Below are positions 38,001-49,459 of a stretch of 64,000 nt of DNA, piece by piece. This DNA is from Hymenolepis diminuta (lineage: Eukaryota > Platyhelminthes > Cestoda > Cyclophyllidea > Hymenolepididae), in assembly GCA_900708905.1 (NCBI GenBank), contig CAADRB010000024.1, forward strand, positions 1,522,723-1,586,722, written 5' to 3'. The notes beneath the pieces were generated by a model. That model did no database searches and was not told the origin of the DNA. It worked only from the letters and a program-made list of their open reading frames with translations. Position 1 is the stretch's first letter. Each line of letters opens with the position of its first letter. The translations under genes were made by a program, and so were the position numbers.

Positions 38001-41000
38001 AAATTAAAGAGAGAGGTCCTTGAGGCCTCAGAGTAACTTCTGCGCCCATTTCCATGCCGTTTTTTTCAGCTTTAACTAATAAAATTTTATTCAGAATTTC
38101 GTATTCATGGAAATATTTCTTCCACTTTTCGCCAAAATGCCCCGAATTTGGAATGACTACATAAAGTGGACATCCAACATGACGAAAAATAGGAGGGACA
38201 AATTTCTTTCTTGCACACCTACATCCGAAGATTAATTTTTTAAGCTTTATTTAATTAATTACTTTTAACTTGCGTTAATGATAGTATTTAAATTTAGTTA
38301 CTTAGGCTGTAATTGGAGGAAATGTTACAAAATTCCTGTTTATTGATTACCAATAATATTAATTTGAAATGAAGTTACTTACTACTAAAATAAATTAATC
38401 GATTATCGGCCTGTTAGACGACTTATTCAAACTCTCATATTGTCTCTTCCCATTTCAGATATCTAGATGATCTTGTATTGTGTTAAAATATAGATCAATT
38501 TATTTTGTTTTCAAGAACATCGATTCAAGTTCCCGATTGGTTGGCGAGTAGTCTACAATTTTGCATGACCATCGAGATGTGCTTGAAAACAAATTTGTCA
38601 TAATTTCATTAATGGGATAAAAAGTCAAATTCAGGGTTGAGTAATTTAAATTTTTAAACAAATAAATCAAGTAATAATACTCTATTTTTTTATTTAATAT
38701 GATAAAATAGCCGAGGGTACTTCTTATTGCACCACATCATAATTAATATGAAAATAGCATCGATTAATTTGGCAGAATTTCATTGGCTGCAAACTGGCCG
38801 GTATTTATGATTCTACATTCCTTACTTATAATATGCTCGAAAAAACTGGATAATTTTTTTAGATTATGAAACTGTTTTACCGCTTTTGAGTCCTACGCAT
38901 TTTCCAGAACTGATAGACCTGGGGAGGCCTCTTGAAAATGACCTCAAACAGGCCGTCGATATTCTACTGATTCTATTATGTAAACTTTGTCTTGATTTAG
39001 GATTAAATGTTATTTTCAAAACAATTATTATAATGTTAATCCATTAATTAATTAATTTCCGTACATTTTGAACTTTCCTGTGGAGATTAAGCGGGAAATG
39101 GTCGGCATCTTGGTCAAATTAGGGATACCGAAGAAATCCATTTCAGTTCACTAACTTTAAGACGATTGGGAGAAAATTCAATTAATTTTAGCTTCAGTAT
39201 TACATATTTCACAAATTTTGCCAATTTTACTCGATTTCAGGAAGAACTCATCTCTCAAATCGTTCAAGACATCAACGGGTATTTGCACCACTCCACTTTC
39301 ATTACCTCAGAGCACGATTTAAGTTTAAAATTACTTAATTTATTTTAGCAAAAAAGTTTTAAATCAACAGATTTCAACAGTTATATTAAATATGCGAGTA
39401 TTGTTATGATTTTTCTAAAAATAGGAATTTATTGCTCCTTGTTTTTATTAATTTTGCTCCTTTATGGTCTGTGATATTTAAAAATATTATTTTTGATTTG
39501 CAGCTTAGCTGGTAAATAAAGAGTGATCCATTCTGCTTCATAGAGCAAAGCTTTGATTTAGGCTCCATTTTTCAAATTGATTTAAGTTTACCTCAGTGCA
39601 AAAAAGCGTACGCCAATTACAGAGTATATCGTCCTGGACTCGGTTTCTAAAAGGCAGATGCAATTTTTGGCTCGGCTCAGGAGAGTAGTTACACCAAATC
39701 ACACGTAGCTAAACACACGCAGAGGATATGAGTCCTGCTTATCTGGAAGCAGGAGGTGGCTAAGGTGTGATCGATAACGAAATAGTGTAAATTCAAGGAA
39801 GAGGGAAGGAATTGGTCATTAGAGTCCTCGGAAGGGGCGGAAAAGTGGGAAACACATTTGAGTGGAATATCTGGAGATCAGGCCGATGCAAATAGGCAGG
39901 AACCCAACAGGTAGTTCGAGATTTACAGAATAGAATTGTGCTTGAGTGCAACTATTATACGAGTTAGGTCTAATATATCTTTGTCCGTCAAAGTTGAGCC
40001 TAGATGGCTCATTTTTTAGTTAACACCTTCAATTTCTGCCGAAGCTGCATATAGGTAACTTTGGTTGAAAAATTATTTTCTTTTTGTATTTATAAGTGGC
40101 CAGGTGTTCGAGGGGTTGATGTTCATCTGCATATATTGGAGTAAAGGTCCTTTATAACATATATTTTATATATTGAACAATTCAGCTCTTAAATATGCAC
40201 ATTACAGAACACATTCCAAAGAGGTCATACATCTCTCTGAAAGCTTCTGGTTCTCCCACAAGTAACCACAACGGTATTTTTGTGCTGTGTACCATACAGT
40301 ATAAACACTTACGGAAATTCCCAGCCCGCACAATTACAAATAATAACGAAAAGTTGCAGGAGAGTAGCAAAAGGGAGCTTGAATGGAGAAACCGCTTAGA
40401 AAAACAAATATTAATTTATTACTTTTAGTGATGCGAAACTCTGATAGGGTTACAATTAAGTGGATATATATGGGAATTTCCATTTCCATTAAGCGATGTC
40501 GTTACCGCATTCCTTAAATTGGTGGGAGTTTATTCCTGTTAAACAACACTATTTTAGCGTTCTTTTTATTTTTTTCTCAAGGTCATGCATTTCCTTAAGT
40601 AGTTCCTTTAGGGAGGGGAGAGGGTCATCTGTCTTTTCTCAAAGTAACAAAATTTATCACTTACTGCATTATGGGCATTGGAGTAATTTGAATGAAATAG
40701 CTATATCTGGAGGAAAAAAGAGGGTAAGTGACAAAATTTGAAGGAAAGTTTGATAGACAATATGTCTAGAGCCAATTCAAAACGTTATATATTTTGCTCA
40801 ATTGAAAACAATGATTAAATATTTATAAAAAAATTTAAAATGTATGACGTCTGAAAAAATTAAAGGGCATTTTATCAATCGGAACTTATTAATATGAATT
40901 AGTCACAGGAAATTGAATATTTCAAACGAAAAAAGGGAATGTTTTAATTATTTACGGCAATTAAATATAATATACTCCTTTATTAAAATATAGATTACAT

Positions 41001-41280
41001 ATATGCATTATATTTTCAAAGCAAAATAATTTGTTTTGACTGGTTTTAGTGCAGTGAAGGTGTTTTTGAAGTTAATATCTCTTGTACCTCTCAAAGCATT
41101 AAATATAATCGTAAAATCGATAAAAAATTATTCTAACTGAAATATTTTATCTGCATTTTTATTTTAAAATCCCTTCCTGTGTCTCATTTAATTAAAGCAT
41201 TTATTTTATGTTTTTTGAAATAATTTTCAGTATACAATTAGCAATTATTTAGCTTGTGGGTTTTAAACGCTACCGAGACT
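26050..41280. other. 15 kb AT-rich intergenic stretch
   Basis: I find no gene here. Open frames of 60-90 codons on both strands have the AT-driven composition of noncoding DNA and no family likeness. Small items noted: a tRNA-like SINE scrap near 27610-27668, a perfect 7-base hairpin at 39734-39753 (arms cctgctt and aagcagg), and a somewhat GC-richer patch at 39600-39960 with no coding signal I can name. Confidence 0.5.
27610..27668 (-). repeat. tRNA-like SINE scrap
   Basis: The minus strand reads GGATAGTGTAGCGGCTAACA followed by a GCATTAACAGTCGTGG anticodon-arm-like piece and GCCGGTTTATGA in the B-box position. It has an A-box-like start and the right spacing but no full cloverleaf. Confidence 0.3.
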
Positions 41281-41304
41281 GACCAAAAGGATTTCGCCCA
41301 CGCT

Positions 41305-41319
41305 AGAACATTCTAGAAA
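41305..41319 (+). promoter_or_regulatory. Heat-shock element, three perfect units
   Basis: The string AGAACATTCTAGAAA holds GAA, TTC and GAA spaced exactly five bases apart (41306, 41311, 41316). This is the consensus site for a heat-shock factor trimer. It lies in a local GC-richer stretch about 630 bases before the TATA box of the 155-residue gene. A CCAAT box is nearby. Control of that gene by it is inferred. Confidence 0.6.
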
Positions 41320-41356
41320 GTGCGCACGTACTACCGATAGTGTATCGACCTCCCAG

Positions 41357-41361
41357 CCAAT
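41357..41361 (+). promoter_or_regulatory. CCAAT box near the heat-shock element
   Basis: The context is agCCAATcag, a good NF-Y type site, 38 bases after the heat-shock element. The stretch 41270-41420 is GC-richer than its surroundings and could be a distal promoter or enhancer. Confidence 0.4.
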
Positions 41362-41863
41362 CAGCGATCAATATTCGGGGGGCGTAGTGTCAATTGTACA
41401 CAATTACTAAGCATTCCGCAGTAAAACCCTCTCGACACTATGGCTTCTGTGTTCTCGCTACTTTGAACGTAGTCTAGATAGTTGAACTTGCAAGAGAACA
41501 TCCGCTGGAAGCAAATGTTCATAAAACATCATTCCTTGTCATTCGGAATAAACAGCAAACATTTAAATTTGCAGAATTTCGTTTAAAGAATAAAGAAACA
41601 AAAGAATTTTTTCCGGATTGGAAATATTTTGCATAGCCATTTAGAAGAGTTATTGTTTCCAATATTATAAACTTAACCTTTAGAAATCGGCATAAAAATT
41701 GACCAATAAAAAGTTTATTCTGATAAACAGACGCTTTTAATATCGGTTTGTCAATAGAGTAGCAATTGTTTATGAAAATTTTTAAGGCAGCGTCACTATT
41801 ACAAAATAAAATTCGTCTCCTGCTTATCGGGGAGAGGAATGCAAAGGCGATTATTCTGTTAAA

Positions 41864-41868
41864 CCAAT
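41864..41868 (+). promoter_or_regulatory. CCAAT box of the 155-residue gene
   Basis: An aaCCAATcc motif lies 66 bases before the TATA box. A second, inverted one (ATTGG, 41901-41905) is 29 bases before it. Both sit in the usual place for core promoters. Confidence 0.45.
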
Positions 41869-41933
41869 CCCGTTGGCTCATTCCATAAGACAGAGATTTC
41901 ATTGGTTCATCTCAGGAATGCAGTTCATGCGGT

Positions 41934-41941
41934 TATATAAA
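41934..41941 (+). promoter_or_regulatory. TATA box of the 155-residue gene
   Basis: TATATAAA followed by GC-rich tggcgcgg is a near-ideal TATA element. Transcription would start near 41962-41970, giving a leader of about 45-50 bases before the ATG at 42015. Confidence 0.65.
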
Positions 41942-42014
41942 TGGCGCGGCGGTTTCGAGTGTCGACTTAGCGAGCAAACACCGCGAGAAAAGGAAACAAC
42001 TCTGCAGAACAACC

Positions 42015-42213
42015 ATGGCTGCCACCTTTCCTGAAATGACTCGAACTGTATCCTTTGGCCCTATGTCCGACAACACATCTCGTCCACAAAGTCAACGAAG
42101 CCATTCTGTTGTGAGCATTGCTCTCTACAACGAAAATGGCGAAGATGATATTGTGGAAATTGATGAAGCTGATGATGTTTTCCAGGATCCTGTAAATTCT
42201 CGTCTCTCCTCTT
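42015..42213 (+). CDS. 155-residue protein, exon 1
   Basis: Starts at the ATG in aacaaccATGgct and ends before gtgagt with one spare base. It encodes the Ser/Thr-rich start and the acidic patch. Confidence 0.8.
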
Positions 42214-42767
42214 GTGAGTGTAATTATTATTCATATATATTTCATGAAGTTATCAATTTTGCCAGTAGTTTAGCAATCATGTTGATTTTTTTGTAGCTTC
42301 AAGTGAAAATGACATGAGATTTCGCAGACAATCAATAGCGGATCGCGTTAACCGACGTCGAAACACGGAATTCGCTTTTGAATTTACCCGAGTAGAAGCT
42401 GCTGGCAGAGCCAAGGAATTCCTACGACTCTTAGAGGAGCATTCTCGACTTGTCCATTCTGTTCAATTCTGGTCCACTGCTGGTATGTTCTATTCATATC
42501 TCCTTGCTTTTATTTTGGTTGAGTAATAATATATATTTAGCTCTTAAATCGTTACATATCATGTCTAGACGGTTATATGTATTTTATGACTACGATGTTT
42601 GATGTCCAGTTAGCTGTATAAACTTACATTTTGATGGAAAGCGTTGGCAGTTGTTAACGTGCGTTCTTTTCACTTTACTTACAGCAGCAATGCAGGATAA
42701 CGCCAAGCAATTCGCCGTCAAACTTCAATTGGATTCTCAGAACACAGCCCAGACTGAAACGCAATAA
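42015..42767 (+). CDS. Unrecognised 155-residue protein, three exons
   Basis: The exons are 42015-42213, 42297-42482 and 42685-42767, with introns of 83 and 202 bases. All sites are GT-AG, and the frame joins cleanly to TAA at 42765-42767. The ATG has A at -3 and G at +4 and is the first after the TATA box. I do not recognise the product. Residues 1-35 are Ser/Thr-rich, and 42-57 are acidic (NGEDDIVEIDEADDVF). Residues 74-90 are basic, with RRQS (76-79) fitting a protein kinase A site. Residues 91-125 look helical and amphipathic (RVEAAGRAKEFLRLLEEHSR). The tail is Gln/Thr-rich. There is no signal peptide and no membrane segment, so it is probably cytosolic or nuclear. The codon use is less AT-driven than the surroundings, and the exon-intron contrast is sharp. 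A flatworm-restricted regulator is possible, but no function should be assumed. Confidence 0.8.
42297..42482 (+). CDS. 155-residue protein, exon 2
   Basis: The acceptor is gatttttttgtag and the donor G|gtatgt. It encodes the basic RFRRQSIADRVNRRR segment and the amphipathic helix. Confidence 0.8.
42681..42687 (+). promoter_or_regulatory. Tandem NAGNAG splice acceptor
   Basis: The sequence acagcag offers AG at 42683-42684 and at 42686-42687. Using the second removes one of two adjacent Ala codons and leaves the frame unchanged. Confidence 0.5.
42685..42767 (+). CDS. 155-residue protein, exon 3 with stop
   Basis: The acceptor is ctttacttacag. It reads AAMQDNAKQFAVKLQLDSQN and ends TAQTETQ, TAA. 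A second acceptor three bases on (cagcag) keeps the frame and drops one Ala. Confidence 0.8.
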
Positions 42768-44600
42768 GACTTGTGAGGAGATATCCGCGAACATTAACAA
42801 GAATTCCACATCTGCATATCGTCTGATCGATTGAAACGCTGTCATCCCGAAAATCTCTCCCCTATTATTACTATGTTTGTACGAAGACTATTTAACTGCT
42901 AATAATTTTGTGTTTGCTGAGGCCATTTGTATATAGAGGCGAACATTTTGTATTCATGTCATTAAGAAAACAATGACCTTTTCCTGCTGATCATATTTCT
43001 TGTTTTTTAGTCTTTTTTCTATGCTTAATCCTAGAATTTTATGGTAGCGGTAGTTGAGAATTTCTCGTTCCCGCTTAATATTTACATGATTTATTAAAAA
43101 TATTTCCAGTAAATAACATTTGCTAAGGATAGATTTAGAGTATGTGATAATTTTCCCAAGAAAGAACTCATCTAATTTAACTGAGCTCTGGTGAATTATT
43201 GTTTTAATAAAATTAATGACATTTAAAGGTGTCCAAATATTATAAATTATTCATTAATTTGCTTTAATTAAAATTCTTCCAACGAAGTTGTCTGATAAGC
43301 TTTGTCATTTTGAGGCGTTTTTTGAAAACGAATCTTCGTTTTACTCAGGTGAAGAGGTGATTTTTTAAAAACTGGCGTGTTGAAAGACGGAATTAAGTCA
43401 AATTAAGAGGATTTTAAAAGTACTGAGCAAAAAGCTTCCCGATTTTTGCCCACTTTCTGGAAATTGCTTTTAGTTGCTACTCCAAACCCAATGTGACTTT
43501 TAAGGCTGTCAACTCTCAAAGAAATTGTCGATTAATTGCAACTTCGACTTCAGGCTTTTAAGGAGGCAGATCTTGCGGGAGTTGTCACCTCATTTGTGAT
43601 TGCCTTACTCAGAAACGGACGCGTAGATTTCCCTTCGTGGTACCTGCATTATTAAATAGATATTGGATTCAGAAGCAACGTTATTGATTTACGTCGTGAT
43701 TTATTAATATACCTTTTAATTATACCGTCAGTTTATTTAAATATCTTCATAACCAATTTACTTGATTACCCATTAAAACTATCCCGTAAGAAATAAGTTG
43801 AAGATAGGTAGAATTAATATGTTTTGTTTATTTCAAGTATTTGCACACTGTTCAATACTCAACCCAGACTGGAGAACGGATGTAGATCATTTGTTTATTC
43901 TGGATGCTTGCTTGAGTTGAATCATGAAAATTGGGCTTCAACTCATTCGATTATGTCAATTTGAATTGTCATCTTCATGAAAAAATGGACAATTCAGTGC
44001 TTTTATAATCCGAGTAAACTGAGATTCCTGATATTCCTTTAGGTACTACTGGACATTCCCCCTCTTCCATCCTCTTACTGGGTAATTCTATTCTTTGCTA
44101 TATTTACATACCCTCCCATTATTAAAACTTGTATTCCAATAGATAATAATTAAAAATCGATAAACAATAATTTACCAAACAACATTAGTGGTTATTTGTT
44201 TATGACTGATCCTAAGAGCGTAAATAAGATGGATGATTAAAGACACACGGATCTATCATTTATTGATTTTAAAATTAATAACTGATTAGGTGCGTAAATA
44301 TCAAAGATTTGAATATCTGTTCGATTGCATTTTTATAATAATATACTGTAATAACTTATTTACCATTAATGTGGGTCACCGCAAACGGCCTAAGGCACAG
44401 TTCCTTCAAAAAGTTAACTAATTGAACAAAAGCAAGTTAGGAGGGGGCGAATTCTTTCAATAAGAAGTCGCAGATAGAATGCATCAACCTCCAAATCGTT
44501 TTTTTTAGAACTTTGGTCCGGTAATTTCATTTTTATTACTCCACATTAATACAATAACAAATTTTGCCATTTGTTGAAATTGGTTATCGGAAAATTTAAT
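42768..44600. other. 3' flank of the 155-residue gene, nothing further recognised
   Basis: Contains the 3' untranslated region and AT-rich spacer. No coding or repeat signal was identified. Confidence 0.5.
43206..43211 (+). promoter_or_regulatory. Possible polyadenylation signal of the 155-residue gene
   Basis: First clear AATAAA after the stop, 439 bases downstream. An earlier variant signal near 42960 (attaag) cannot be excluded. Confidence 0.3.
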
Positions 44601-44689
44601 AAACGGTGAGTGGAAAGGGAATCAAAATATCCCGAGCAACGTGTAGGTATCAAAGAATTTTAATTCATTTGATTACTGAATTGGATTTG

Positions 44690-44990
44690 TTAAATATTTA
44701 CGAAATGGAAACCTCATGTCCCAAAATTCAAATTCAACGATTTTTTCCCTGGAATTGTAGTATGTGCTTTTCTACGGTATTCAGTGCTCTTCAATCGGTG
44801 TTATTTCTCGAGAGGGGTCAATCTTGGGAATTAATTTCATTTCCTCTTCCGACAATTGATAAGGCAAGTGATTTTATATAATATTCTAACAGCTTTAATA
44901 CAGCAGAGATGAGAAAACTGCAAATTTCCAGTTAGCAAAGCTCCATAAGCTGTGCTCATTCAAGATGAACTTAAATCATGGTTAGGTATA
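44690..44990 (+). repeat. Dispersed repeat R1, copy 2
   Basis: Shares tatttacgaaatgg, cccaaaattcaaattc, then gcagagatgaga and agcaaagctccataagctgt with the copy at 13.6-14.0 kb, in the same order and spacing. The frames are broken. Confidence 0.6.
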
Positions 44991-45820
44991 ATATACTTCA
45001 GCTCCACATGGTGGAATACAAATAACAAAGACAAGCAGATAAGTGGCTTTAAAGGAGAGATATGAGTAAAGGGTGAATTTATTAAGACGTAAGCAAAGAA
45101 TGGCACAAACAACTTAGGGTGGCAGTTAATCATAGGTTAGTTAATAAAATTACGGAAAATTTAATGTAAAAATGAGGGGGGGGGGATAATAGAAAGAAAA
45201 GGAATCACAAATTACGATCAACAGGGGCGTAGTTGTATTTGATAAGATCAAAAGCAATATTGCAGTATAATGATTCCCTCTTCGGGACACAATCTAAAAT
45301 GACTTGTATAAGGTTGATATAATAAGCCGCCAAGGTGCGAAACCGGTACAATAAAATATGCCAAGGATCTAGTGATAAGTCCATGGAATATCGCTTCCGT
45401 ATTTTATTCTCTTATCTGTGCTGATGTCCTCAAGGAAGTAGACACAATTGTGCGTTTCATTCAATTAGCACACTAATTTAGTTGGGAATTCATAACCCGA
45501 TGGCTTGTAATAAAAATGTTGTTTCTAAAAGAAAATGAGGAAATAAATTCTCAAAATTCCTAAGATTCAATCGGTCTGGACTGTCTGCTGATTCAATTTT
45601 TGTAAACCCAGTAACTTGATAATGTCTAGAACTTAATTACTTCCATAATATTCCGGAATAATCGCAGACATATATTCTTAAGGCGTCATTAGTACACTTT
45701 AGTCCGTTCGAGAGAAAAAGGATAATAAGACCATTTGCTAAAGCGTATAGACACACTTTATCTACCATCACTCATGTGATAAGACGAAGTGGAAAATGAA
45801 ATTATTACAGCATTTCTAAC
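44991..45820. other. Intergenic, a 10-base G run only
   Basis: A run of ten G lies at 45176-45185. Nothing else is recognised. Confidence 0.4.
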
Positions 45821-46072
45821 ATGGGAAAATTTGTGCTTTTCAACGCAAAGCAAGGATTGTGCAAGAGAGTCATTTGGAACCTTCGTTCGAATGCTTGCTG
45901 GGACACCTGCCGTATTCTGTCACTAAATGATTCGCCTCAGATTCTGGAGGCTCATCCAAATGGTACCTTCTATTTTAAAATCTACAATTTCGGTCAAAGA
46001 AAACGAGACTGGAGCACATGTCTGCCGATCTGTTGTGCCCTAACAGAATCACGAAAGCCAAGGAATGCTTAG
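45821..46072 (+). pseudogene. Possible MULE-type transposase scrap
   Basis: This stretch is open for 83 codons. The part HPNGTFYFKIYNFG followed by CLPICCALTESRK recalls the D-G-T-F ... Y-x-x ... P-x-x-Y-A-L-L block around the first catalytic Asp of MULE-type transposases, with Asn in place of that Asp. The rest (CRILSLNDSPQILEAHP) is in the right order for the lead-in. The likeness is short. Without a profile search it could be chance. Confidence 0.3.
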
Positions 46073-48520
46073 GAAAATGCCAATGGGAAGTGCGTCTCTT
46101 CAGTAATTTGCAGACATTAGTCAAGCTTATTCACAGATGATAAGTAGAACACAGAGGTGAGAATAAATTGATTGAGTGAAACATTCTAGTTAAAGTGGGC
46201 TATTTACTGATACTATAATAATAATAATAATTCAATCGAAGTAAAAATTTGTAAAAGAAGGTAAAGATCGAATTAGCAAAAAAATATTTCCCAATGCACA
46301 AATAGGAGAAAATATCATGAACCGGAAGGATCCCATTCAAATACCCAGTTTCGAATTTCTCTTTCCTCTTATGAGCTTAATTACACTGTCCATAATCGAG
46401 GTCACTCCGCCAATTTTTTCAACACCTACTTTTTTGATACAATAGTCTACACACAAATTTCCCATGGAATGATGTAAATGCATATTTTCCCTCCTTTTTC
46501 CCCCTAAAATTCCTCTCCCTGTCATTGATTTAGTTAATATCAGAACAGTCCCTAAAACTCCACGACCCCTAAGAAAGAAAGATTCTGTGGTAACTAATGA
46601 ACTATCTTCAAATCTCTATGGTTTTATTGTCTCAAGCGCTTATTTCAAAGATTGGTAAAGATGGTCTGTACAAATAGGCAGATTATTTTTCTGTGATAAC
46701 AAGCGGAGGATAGTAAAAATCAAGTATCAAGGGAAATAGGATTCCCAGAAGAGGTCAGAAAAAACCAGCATACCAAAGTTCCTGCTTTTGTAAAGTGAGC
46801 CACTTTCTGGACTGTTATTTAGATAGGAAGTCGAGTTTCTGTAACTATAATCTATGCGATTGATAGAGATTTCAGGACCGCAGTTGTCTCAGATAAGACA
46901 GTAGTGTAGTTACTCCAAGACAATTTACTAACTCTACAAAGGCAATGAATACATATTTGTATAAACGAATCACCTTCACATTTTAGATGTCGTAAATCAG
47001 AAAACGCCGGATTGATAACAGTTTTCGTCCCGAATATCTATCATATGCGGCGTTTGCCCGCATATTGGTAAGGATGATGAGCGTTTTAAACCCAACCTTT
47101 GAAAATTGTATCTATCGAGACAAAATTACAACCCTACGACCTTGAGGTTCACAAATCGGCCTTCTCTTAGCTTCGTTTGAAGTTTATATTCAATTTACCT
47201 ATGATTTCCAAATTGTAACCATAAGATCTCTGAACGAATTCCTTTCCAGGACATTCAGAACGTAGAGATCGGCCGCCTAAATTAAGGAGGTGATCTTGCT
47301 GTCTCAGGTTATTTATTACCCTAGCTTTTTAATGATAACCAAAAAAAGGTTTTTACTCAAACTGATAATCGATTCGTATTATCTTGTTTGTAATCCGTTC
47401 TCGGAATCCTTAAGAAAGACAAAGATCTATAGAGCTGGAATGAAAATCTTCACCACATCGGTAAAGTATGATTTTCCTGACCCCAAGTTTTGAGTGAGGG
47501 CTAAGGATCAATACAATCGTAAAGTTAGTATGCACTACGGTGTCTTTATTTCAATCGCCAGAAATGAATTCTCGATGATGGCGAAATTTTCCAAATCTCC
47601 ATTCCAAAATAAGCTCAAAGGGTAGTCTAAAAACGGTTTCATCATAAGTTCATTGGCTCATACTTAGATAAAGGATAAATGTAGGCTGAAATTAACTAGT
47701 GGAGATGCATCCCTCGCGAGCAAATAACCACCACTACCATAAGACAAGAAGCCTGAAGAGGAGGTAGCTAAAAATATTATTATGAGAGGTACGATCTTTA
47801 AATAAATAGATACATTATTATTATGAGGGATCGGAAGGAACTCGAGAGTCTTGTAACCAATAGACGGAATAGTTAAGTGTGAAAGAAAACTTCAAAAGCA
47901 AGTATTATATAACGCGGGAAATGGCAAAAATTCCGCAAGAAAATTTCGAAAACACATAACGCCGGTAAATGCCTGAAATTCCATAAAGGTTTAGGATAAC
48001 CGTTTCCGCTTCATATTTGCGGACGAAAATTGCCCATTGTTGAGAGGTGCTTCTTGAGACGAATCATGGTAAAAACACTTCTTTCATTAACACCCTGTCC
48101 TTTCCCCGGTATTAGGACATGAGGTACATGAATATTGCTTTCCTTCGGTTTTTTTATTGCTTGGTCGATCAAGTGTGTTGGGGTAGCAAGAACTGAGGTC
48201 ACCAATTTAGGAGTTAAGAACAATACTTAGCAGCTAACGGTGGACAATTATAGTCCCAAGTCAAGCAGAACAATAAGAACTGAGAGTCGATCAAAGTCTA
48301 TCTTATAACAGCGGTCAAAATATGAGAGAGTAGTGGAGAACTGAGAGAGATTGGAACGGAAGGAAAAAGTGCAAGAGAAAGGAAAAAATCGAACTTTATT
48401 AATAAGTGATAAGCGTGTGTCTGTGCGTTTATAAAAGGGGCTTTATATACTTTCATAGAGAAGGAATAGCATGAACGGATGAGATGGTTCCGGACATCGC
48501 TGATCGGAGAAAACGAACCC
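46073..48520. other. Intergenic, nothing recognised
   Basis: A trinucleotide run (ATA) lies near 46214-46231. Open frames on both strands show no likeness to known families. Confidence 0.4.
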
Positions 48521-48524
48521 TAGT

Positions 48525-48600
48525 AACGCTCACTCAAGGATCATTTAAGTGGACATACGATGGTTCTCTAAGGAAAACCTGAGATCACAGTGGGATTAAG
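48525..48600. repeat. Short dispersed repeat R3, copy 1
   Basis: Shares ctcaaggatcatttaagtgg, acgatggttc and gaaaacc in order with 62455-62560, where the matching strings are ctcaagagtcacttaagcgg, acgatggttc and gagaacc. The class is unknown. Confidence 0.35.
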
Positions 48601-49153
48601 CACTCCAAGGACCACTGTGAAGTAGAGACACTTAGGTCCAAGAGATTAGTGATGACCTAGATTAAAATTTTGAAACGCATAAGAAGTCATTCTTCCTGCG
48701 TATTTCATTGTGTTTACATTGGAGTCTGTCTTATTCGGTCATTCAGTGTTTGTCTAAGTTTTCAGAAGGTTCAACGTCATATTATTTTTCTGGTGTAGGA
48801 CTCCAAATTTGCTAATCATAAGAACAGTTATCATGTATTAACTGTAATAATAATTTTGGACATTTTTCCAGGTTCCTAAAAATGTTGAAGTTCAAAATAT
48901 TTTATTAGGGACCTACTGAAGGATGATTCTCTACGCATTTCCAGAATTACTATTTATTCGCATTCTCTAATGACAATACTTCGATTTTTCGTCCACACAG
49001 CCACAATGATGTCTTTTATGTGTCTATGACGCATAACTCCTATCTTTCACTTCTGAACACGCCCATCGACTTCCGCCTTTCTATAACCGCCCCGTTTCGC
49101 CTAAAAAGTAGATACGTACCCATGTTCTCACTCATCCTTACCCAAGTGACTCA

Positions 49154-49457
49154 TATAAAGCTATCTTAGTTTTCCACTCAAAAGATAACGCACGTCTGTC
49201 AGTTACCAGTTCCTACCCTCCAGTCATCTCCACTCTTCCTCAGCACGCCCCCCTCTCTACCTCTCTCATTCGCTTCAATCCTCGTTGTGGCTTCTTTGAA
49301 CATTTTTTGGTCTAATCAACTCCTGGTGTTCTGCTCCACAGTTGTTGTTAGCTCTTACTCAAACAGCTACGAACTAATGTTATTATTGCTGTTGCAACTT
49401 GTTAGCTGTGAACCCTTAGTTGTTATCTTAACTTCAACACCATCGTCATTCTTGTGA
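49154..49457 (+). other. Pyrimidine-skewed segment with TATA motif and an open frame
   Basis: TATAAA at 49154-49159 is followed by a C/T-rich, GC-richer stretch. One plus frame is open for 95 codons (49170 to the TGA at 49455-49457) but has no early ATG. Its reading is hydrophobic and Ser/Leu/Val-rich, with no likeness I know. Possible acceptors (tcttcctcag, 49245) and donors (cttgtgagg) exist. It could be a promoter with a first exon, or simply a skewed spacer. Confidence 0.2.
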
Positions 49458-49459
49458 GG

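Noticed and set aside
40182..40741. Open frames of 62-81 codons on both strands
   Set aside because: Overlapping frames on opposite strands with no motif; treated as chance.
41519..41902. 127-codon open frame on the minus strand
   Set aside because: It overlaps the core promoter of the 155-residue gene, has AT-driven composition and no family likeness. It is most likely chance.
48011..48223. 70-codon minus frame
   Set aside because: No recognisable domain. A retroelement origin was considered but nothing supports it.
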